Shown here piece by piece: positions 59,934-64,000 of a DNA stretch of 64,000 nt; within the stretch, counting starts at the first letter, position 1, and the number at the start of each line of letters is the position of its first letter. The notes beneath the pieces were generated by a model. It had not been told where the DNA came from, did not search any database, and saw nothing but the letters and a program-made list of their open reading frames with translations. The stretch is taken from contig JAZKGE010000019.1 in the NCBI GenBank assembly GCA_040386075.1, forward strand, positions 248,001-312,000, written 5' to 3'. A program made the position numbers and the translations under genes. Source of the stretch: UBA4416 sp040386075 (GTDB lineage: Bacteria; Bacteroidota; Bacteroidia; B-17B0; Aurantibacillaceae).

Positions 59934-60671
59934 TTAGTTGTCTTTTAGAATCGACCTCAGTTCTCTTCTGTATTTTTTACGGGTAAATCCGTAAAAACGG
60001 GTATCACGATATATTTGCCTTAAGTCAACCCATAAACCGATAGAGTAATAAGCGCCACTAAAATTCAGGTTAGGGTTTTTATCCAATGCAATTCGATACC
60101 CGAAAGTGCCTGATACGCCTATCCAGCGCACAGGTTTAAAGATCAGGTTCACGCCGCCGGATGTTAGTGAAACCCCTCCTTTTTTATCTGCAATGAGCTT
60201 GTGGGCAAATGTATCTTCCAGTGTTATATGATAGCTACCTAAGCCAACTTCCAGTGGCAGGTCCAATTCAAAGAACCGGCGATCAATAATTACATATTGA
60301 TAAAATAAGGTCAGGTAACTTAAGGTTAAATTTCGCTTGGCAGGAATGTTTTTTTCATTCTGGCTTGTTACATTTTGCTTCGAACTATTTTGCAAACTAT
60401 AAATGCCATAGCCAACCGTATGTTTTTCTTTAATGATAACACCTAACTGAAAACCTTTTACATTCAAAGGACCGTCTTTTGTAAACGAATTGCGATTATC
60501 AATGGCAGCAAACGGACGCACTATTTTGAAGCGGTAAATATGAGCGCTGTCCTTTTTGAATTTTTGTGTTAAAGAATCAATTTGTTGTTGCTGAAGAGGA
60601 TTTTGTGAAAAGAATGATGTGGAGATCAGTAGGCCCATTATGAAGCATAAAATATGTATCGGAACTTTCAA
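59934..60671 (-). CDS. Outer-membrane protein, unknown function
   Basis: 245 residues with signal peptide (MKVPIHILCFIMGLLISTSFFS). After a Gln-rich segment (LQQQQIDSLTQKF) the sequence alternates strands: FAAIDNRNSFTKDGPLNVKG, LTLSYLTLFYQYVII and VSGTFGYRIALDKNPNLNF. It ends YSIGLWVDLRQIYRD plus a basic tail. Probably a beta-barrel. The start is 72 bases from the SRP RNA 3' end and the gene reads in the same direction. Confidence 0.7.
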   Translation of the reverse strand: MKVPIHILCFIMGLLISTSFFSQNPLQQQQIDSLTQKFKKDSAHIYRFKIVRPFAAIDNRNSFTKDGPLNVKGFQLGVIIKEKHTVGYGIYSLQNSSKQNVTSQNEKNIPAKRNLTLSYLTLFYQYVIIDRRFFELDLPLEVGLGSYHITLEDTFAHKLIADKKGGVSLTSGGVNLIFKPVRWIGVSGTFGYRIALDKNPNLNFSGAYYSIGLWVDLRQIYRDTRFYGFTRKKYRRELRSILKDN

Positions 60672-60742
60672 ATGTACAATTACTCAGACGGCTAATTCAC
60701 AAAAAAGTTTAAAACAAGAGCTCACAATTGGGCACAAAAAAA

Positions 60743-60837
60743 GGGTAAGCTACTTTCATCGCACCGCTCAACCATCTACCCTTGCTATGTTCCCATCCTG
60801 GGGGATTTGACAGGAGCTGGTCGTGAAAGACTTACCC
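60743..60837 (-). ncRNA. ffs: Signal recognition particle RNA, small bacterial type
   Basis: On the minus strand the ends GGGTAAG (60837-60831) and CTTACCC (60749-60743) pair. Inside, CTTTCA pairs with TGAAAG and ACCAGCTC with GAGCGGT. The apical domain reads CCAGG-ATG-GGAA-CAT-AGCA, the same order as AGG-UCC-GGAA-GGA-AGCA in E. coli 4.5S RNA: the conserved internal loop that binds Ffh, capped by a GGAA tetraloop. The 95-base size fits. A U7 run (60742-60736) follows the closing stem as a terminator. It forms the SRP with Ffh for membrane-protein targeting. Confidence 0.9.
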
Positions 60838-60841
60838 GCCG

Positions 60842-60849
60842 CAAAAGTA
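60842..60849 (-). promoter_or_regulatory. Promoter -7 box of the SRP RNA gene
   Basis: TACTTTTG (60849-60842 on the minus strand) is an exact TAnnTTTG match, four bases before the paired 5' end of the SRP RNA, which places the transcription start at about 60837. Confidence 0.68.
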
Positions 60850-60927
60850 GAGAATTTATTTCATTATTAGCATATTTTTCGCAAAATTTGTACGTTGGCT
60901 AAATAATGCTGATTTTTAAACTATTAT

Positions 60928-61887
60928 ATGAATATCTCTATTGTCATCCCATTATTTAACGAAGAGGAATCGTTGCCGGAACTTCATGACTGGATCAAGC
61001 GCGTGATGGATGAGCATAAATTCTCTTATGAGATCCTTTTTGTGGATGATGGCAGTAAAGATAAGTCGTGGCAGGTTATTGAGTTCCTGGCGGCCAAAAA
61101 CCACTGTGTGAAAGCCATTAAATTCCGCCGTAATTATGGCAAATCTCCAGGCTTACATGTTGGTTTTGAGGCAGCGCAGGGCGACGTGGTTATTACCATG
61201 GATGCCGATCTGCAGGATTCGCCGGATGAAATTCCCGAATTATATAAAATGATCACTTCAGGCGACTATGATCTTGTAAGCGGTTGGAAGCAAAAGCGTT
61301 TTGATAACACTTTTACAAAAAACATTCCTTCTAAATTATATAACGGTACAAACCGTTTGATCTCAGGTATTAAGTTACATGATATGAATTGTGGCTTGAA
61401 AGCATATCGTAAAGAGGTAGTAAAAGGTATTGAAATATACGGAGAGATGCACCGTTTTATTCCTGTATTAGCTAAAAACGCTGGCTTTACAAAGATCGGC
61501 GAAAAGGTAGTTCAGCACCAGGCCCGTAAGTATGGTGTGAGTAAATTTGGTTGGGAACGTTTTATCAATGGTTTTTTAGATCTTTTGACGATCACTTTCC
61601 TTTCTAAATTCGGAAAACGTCCAATGCACTTTTTTGGATTGATCGGTACTTTGATGTTTATGGTTGGTCTCGGTTCTGTATTGTATTTAGGTGCTGATAA
61701 ATTTTATCATGTTTTTATTATTCATAAAGCCGCACGATTATTAGCTGATCGGCCTTCCTTTTATATAGCTTTAACATCGATGATGCTGGGAACCATGTTG
61801 TTTTTAGCAGGCTTCATTGGCGAATTGATCTTGAGAAATTCTCCAGACAGGAATAATTATTTATTAGAGAAGAAGATTAATCTATAA
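60928..61887 (+). CDS. Glycosyltransferase family 2, dolichol-phosphate-sugar synthase-like, with two membrane helices
   Basis: 319 residues. GT2 fold at the N-terminus: ISIVIPLFNEEESLPEL, FVDDGSKDKSW (first acidic pair), TMDADLQDSPDEIPEL (metal-binding DxD) and the HRFIPVLAKNAGFTK segment. Two C-terminal transmembrane helices (about 232-255 and 277-303) anchor it. The layout matches enzymes that move glucose, mannose or aminoarabinose from a nucleotide sugar to undecaprenyl phosphate. Followed after five bases by a small membrane protein of the same operon. Confidence 0.92.
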   Translation: MNISIVIPLFNEEESLPELHDWIKRVMDEHKFSYEILFVDDGSKDKSWQVIEFLAAKNHCVKAIKFRRNYGKSPGLHVGFEAAQGDVVITMDADLQDSPDEIPELYKMITSGDYDLVSGWKQKRFDNTFTKNIPSKLYNGTNRLISGIKLHDMNCGLKAYRKEVVKGIEIYGEMHRFIPVLAKNAGFTKIGEKVVQHQARKYGVSKFGWERFINGFLDLLTITFLSKFGKRPMHFFGLIGTLMFMVGLGSVLYLGADKFYHVFIIHKAARLLADRPSFYIALTSMMLGTMLFLAGFIGELILRNSPDRNNYLLEKKINL

Positions 61888-61892
61888 ACGCG

Positions 61893-62489
61893 ATGATGGA
61901 AGAACAACCCCGGAGAAAACAACGCATTCCTTTGTCTCCCGAAGAGTTGTATTACTTTAAAAAGATCAAACAGTTAAAGGAACTGAAACGGATCGAAGAT
62001 CTAAAAAACACCATTTTTTATAGGGTTATTAACAAAGTGAATATTGCATTAGCTGCTTTTTTGAGCTATTGCTTATTAAGTATTTTGATCTGTTGTCACT
62101 GGCAAAAAACCTATGTATCCAGCACCAACTGTTCATACGGGGAGTTTAACCCGATAACGCAGGCACGTCCTATCACAGAATTACAAATTACAGCTATCGA
62201 CGGAACATTTGTTCCTATTAAAACTACTGAGTTATATCAGTTACCACAACATTTCGAGGGATTTTATGTAGGCCGTGATTTTATTTTCAATAAGATCATC
62301 AAGGCAAAACTGGGATATGATGACAGAACATTCTGGCATATTTATACCTATCCTTCTTTTATTGTGATCGTGTTTGCACTATGCCTGGGCTTCTTTGTTT
62401 ACAGGGTAAACAAGCATTTAAGCGTAAACGGGCTGTTAACCGTTTGCGGTTTGTTCTTTTTAGCTAGTTTGTATTTTGTGATGATATAG
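61893..62489 (+). CDS. Small polytopic membrane protein, unknown function
   Basis: 198 residues. A basic N-terminal helix (KKIKQLKELKRIEDLKN) precedes one membrane segment (about 45-68), a periplasmic domain (about 70-148) and two closely spaced helices at the C-terminus (about 152-170 and 178-197). No family recognised. Five bases downstream of the GT2 gene, so a role with it is likely. The stop overlaps the end of the convergent MATE gene by 26 bases. Confidence 0.7.
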   Translation: MMEEQPRRKQRIPLSPEELYYFKKIKQLKELKRIEDLKNTIFYRVINKVNIALAAFLSYCLLSILICCHWQKTYVSSTNCSYGEFNPITQARPITELQITAIDGTFVPIKTTELYQLPQHFEGFYVGRDFIFNKIIKAKLGYDDRTFWHIYTYPSFIVIVFALCLGFFVYRVNKHLSVNGLLTVCGLFFLASLYFVMI

Positions 62490-63822
62490 CCTTTAGTTTT
62501 ATTAAAGCTCTTATCCTGAAAAATAAAGTGATCGATACAAAACCCAATCCAATACTCAATGCCAGCCATACACCATACACTTTGTAATCAAATACAAAAG
62601 CAAAAAGATAACACAATGGTAAAGCAATAAGCCAGTACCCAATAAAAGCTACATAGGTTGGAAATTTATAATCATCTAAAGCCCTTAGTACACCAATGGC
62701 TACAACCTGGGTGCCGTCAAACAACTGGAAGAATGCAGCAAATAATAACAGTTTGGAGGCGATCATAATGATCTCTTCATCATTACTGAAAATAACCGGC
62801 AAAAAGGTGTTGCAACTTATGAATATCAAGGCCATAAAACCCATTGTAACGATCACCGCTTTGTAAGAAGTCTTAATGGCCATTTTTACCTCATCCAGGT
62901 TATTTAAGGAGTAATAATTTCCTACCCTAATGGTAGTGGCGCTTCCAATGCCACTGGCAAACATATAGGTGAATGCTGCTAAACTCAGGGCAATACCATG
63001 CGCATCAATTTGTTCTTTCCCAAACACACCCGCCAATAATCCGGCTATGGCAAAGGCTGCTACCTCAAATGTGAATTGCAAAGCAGATGCTAGTCCGTCT
63101 TTAAATAAAGGCCAGAAGTGCTGTGCATTTACTTTTACTTCTTTGTAATAAATGACAAACGAATTAACCGCTTTGTTTTTGAACAGATATATTAAAAAGC
63201 CTATTCCCATAAAAACCCTGGCTATAAAAGTCGCCCAACAGGAACCCATGTAACCCAACTCAGGCAAACCACAATAACCATAGATCAATAAATAATTCAA
63301 AATAATATTAAGTATGTTGCCAATAACACTGATGTACATGGCGGCCCTGGTATTGCTTAAACCCTCTGTATATTGCTTACATACAAAAAACAGCGCTACC
63401 GGAATAATCGAAAAGATCAATACATCAAAAAACGGAATGGCCAGAACAACCACATCTTCAGGTTGCTGCATGTGGGCTAACAGGGGAGATGAAAAGAACA
63501 AGATAACGAATAGTAAAACCGCCACTATCATATTGATAAAAAGAGAGTTTTTGAATAAAGCGGCTTTCTCTTTTTCGTTGCCATTTACATGCGCATCCGT
63601 AACTGCCGGAGTTAATACATAGCTCATGCCAATGCTGAATACCAATAAGATCACAAATAAATTATTAGACAAGATCCCGGCAGCCTGTTCGGTTTTCCCC
63701 AGTTTTCCCAAAAAAATATTATCTACCATCCCTGTGACGATATGCCCGATCTGGGTCATTACCAAAGGAATTGACAAAGAAATGGTTTCCTTAAGGTGAT
63801 TATTTTTAATCAAATTATTCAC
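62464..63822 (-). CDS. MATE-family multidrug/sodium antiporter
   Basis: 452 residues from a GTG at 63822, with 12 membrane helices. The two homologous halves show the MATE pattern: ISLSIPLVMTQIGHIVTGMV, VDNIFLGKLG at helix 1-2 and ASALQFTFEVAAFAIAGLLA for the second half start. Exports cationic compounds using Na+ or H+. The frame extends to a TTG at 63831, but that codon overlaps the -7 box TACATTTG (63836-63829), and GTG 63822 lies six bases after that box. Confidence 0.92.
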   Translation of the reverse strand: MNNLIKNNHLKETISLSIPLVMTQIGHIVTGMVDNIFLGKLGKTEQAAGILSNNLFVILLVFSIGMSYVLTPAVTDAHVNGNEKEKAALFKNSLFINMIVAVLLFVILFFSSPLLAHMQQPEDVVVLAIPFFDVLIFSIIPVALFFVCKQYTEGLSNTRAAMYISVIGNILNIILNYLLIYGYCGLPELGYMGSCWATFIARVFMGIGFLIYLFKNKAVNSFVIYYKEVKVNAQHFWPLFKDGLASALQFTFEVAAFAIAGLLAGVFGKEQIDAHGIALSLAAFTYMFASGIGSATTIRVGNYYSLNNLDEVKMAIKTSYKAVIVTMGFMALIFISCNTFLPVIFSNDEEIIMIASKLLLFAAFFQLFDGTQVVAIGVLRALDDYKFPTYVAFIGYWLIALPLCYLFAFVFDYKVYGVWLALSIGLGFVSITLFFRIRALIKLKAISSQNTN

Positions 63823-63828
63823 GGGGCA

Positions 63829-63836
63829 CAAATGTA
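63829..63836 (-). promoter_or_regulatory. -7 box TACATTTG six bases before the MATE start
   Basis: An exact TAnnTTTG match on the minus strand lies exactly six bases before GTG 63822. It is the third case of this spacing in the window, after 6495 and 35448, and suggests a leaderless message. Confidence 0.52.
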
Positions 63837-63922
63837 CTGGAAATTTACTTCATATGTGATAAGAAAGTATTGGGTTTTGCCCTAAAACATGGATATAATG
63901 GCTTTTTCATTCAAATTGTTAT

Positions 63923-63930
63923 TATATTTG
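63923..63930 (+). promoter_or_regulatory. -7 box TATATTTG upstream of the last gene
   Basis: An exact TAnnTTTG match lies 21 bases before the ATG at 63952, giving a leader of about 15-18 bases. Confidence 0.5.
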
Positions 63931-63951
63931 TGCTTTTACAAAACCAAGCTA

Positions 63952-64000
63952 ATGCAACGCGTAACCTTAAAAGATAAAACCTTTGTTCCTTATATTTCTT
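63952..64000 (+). CDS. hpt: Probable hypoxanthine phosphoribosyltransferase, partial (5' end only)
   Basis: Only 16 codons are inside the window: MQRVTLKDKTFVPYIS. This matches the way Bacteroidota hypoxanthine/guanine phosphoribosyltransferases begin (a short strand, then L-x-D-K-x-F-x-x-x-I-S). The identification rests on this short N-terminus and is tentative. It is divergent from the MATE gene and has its own -7 box at 63923. Confidence 0.5.
   Translation, partial: MQRVTLKDKTFVPYIS

Noticed and set aside
1..64000. CRISPR array, prophage or insertion sequence
   Set aside because: No regularly spaced repeats, cas genes, phage structural genes, integrase or transposase ORFs are present in any frame I examined.

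Overview
The window looks like chromosomal DNA of a low-GC member of the Bacteroidota, probably in the Flavobacteriales/Sphingobacteriales sphere; I infer this from content and have no database match. The signs are the Bacteroidota-type -7 box TAnnTTTG upstream of many genes, secretion by the type IX system (a CHU_C-type C-terminus, a type A sorting tail, a PorE-like OmpA protein), type III glutamine synthetase, a BatA-type protein, a long-form HisG and few Shine-Dalgarno sites. I see no phage, transposase, integrase or CRISPR array. No stretch above 300 bases lacks a gene.

Layout. 1-3.3 kb: histidine operon hisG-hisD-hisC on the minus strand, running off the left edge, preceded by a complete ribosome-mediated attenuator with a His-rich leader peptide. 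3.4-11 kb: a lipoprotein, kynureninase with a DUF2306 membrane protein, a radical SAM/SPASM protein and a 1122-residue type IX cargo protein. 11-20.6 kb (minus): folC, an ExbB/ExbD/TonB-like set, a PAS-PP2C phosphatase, two secreted proteins, a degenerate receiver, and a receiver-PAS-kinase with a LuxR-type regulator. 20.7-22.9 kb: an ArsR-controlled group of SRPBCC-domain genes, one broken by a stop codon and a frameshift, with two operator palindromes on the promoter. 23.2-31.3 kb: a long minus-strand accessory block (esterase, amino-acid permease, NTF2-like, beta-propeller, hotdog thioesterase, GNAT, three DinB-superfamily proteins, thiolase, TetR). 31.3-41.6 kb: GNAT, tRNA-Leu(GAG), outer-membrane proteins, PorE-like OmpA protein, DoxX-like protein, GlnN, a secreted protein and BatA.

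41.6-56.1 kb is the most distinctive part: a dihydroorotase homologue that has lost its metal ligands, a polytopic membrane protein and two glycosyltransferases, then four B12-binding-type radical SAM proteins, three of them followed by a methyltransferase, with a winged-helix nucleotidyltransferase in the middle. Two of the radical SAM genes form one paralogous pair and two the other. This resembles a dedicated biosynthetic pathway whose product I cannot name. The last radical SAM gene carries a palindromic repeat inserted in frame, like the Rickettsia palindromic elements.

56-64 kb: outer-membrane proteins, carB without its C-terminal allosteric domain, a small Cys-rich lipoprotein, the SRP RNA gene, a GT2 glycosyltransferase, a membrane protein, a MATE exporter and the first codons of a probable hpt.
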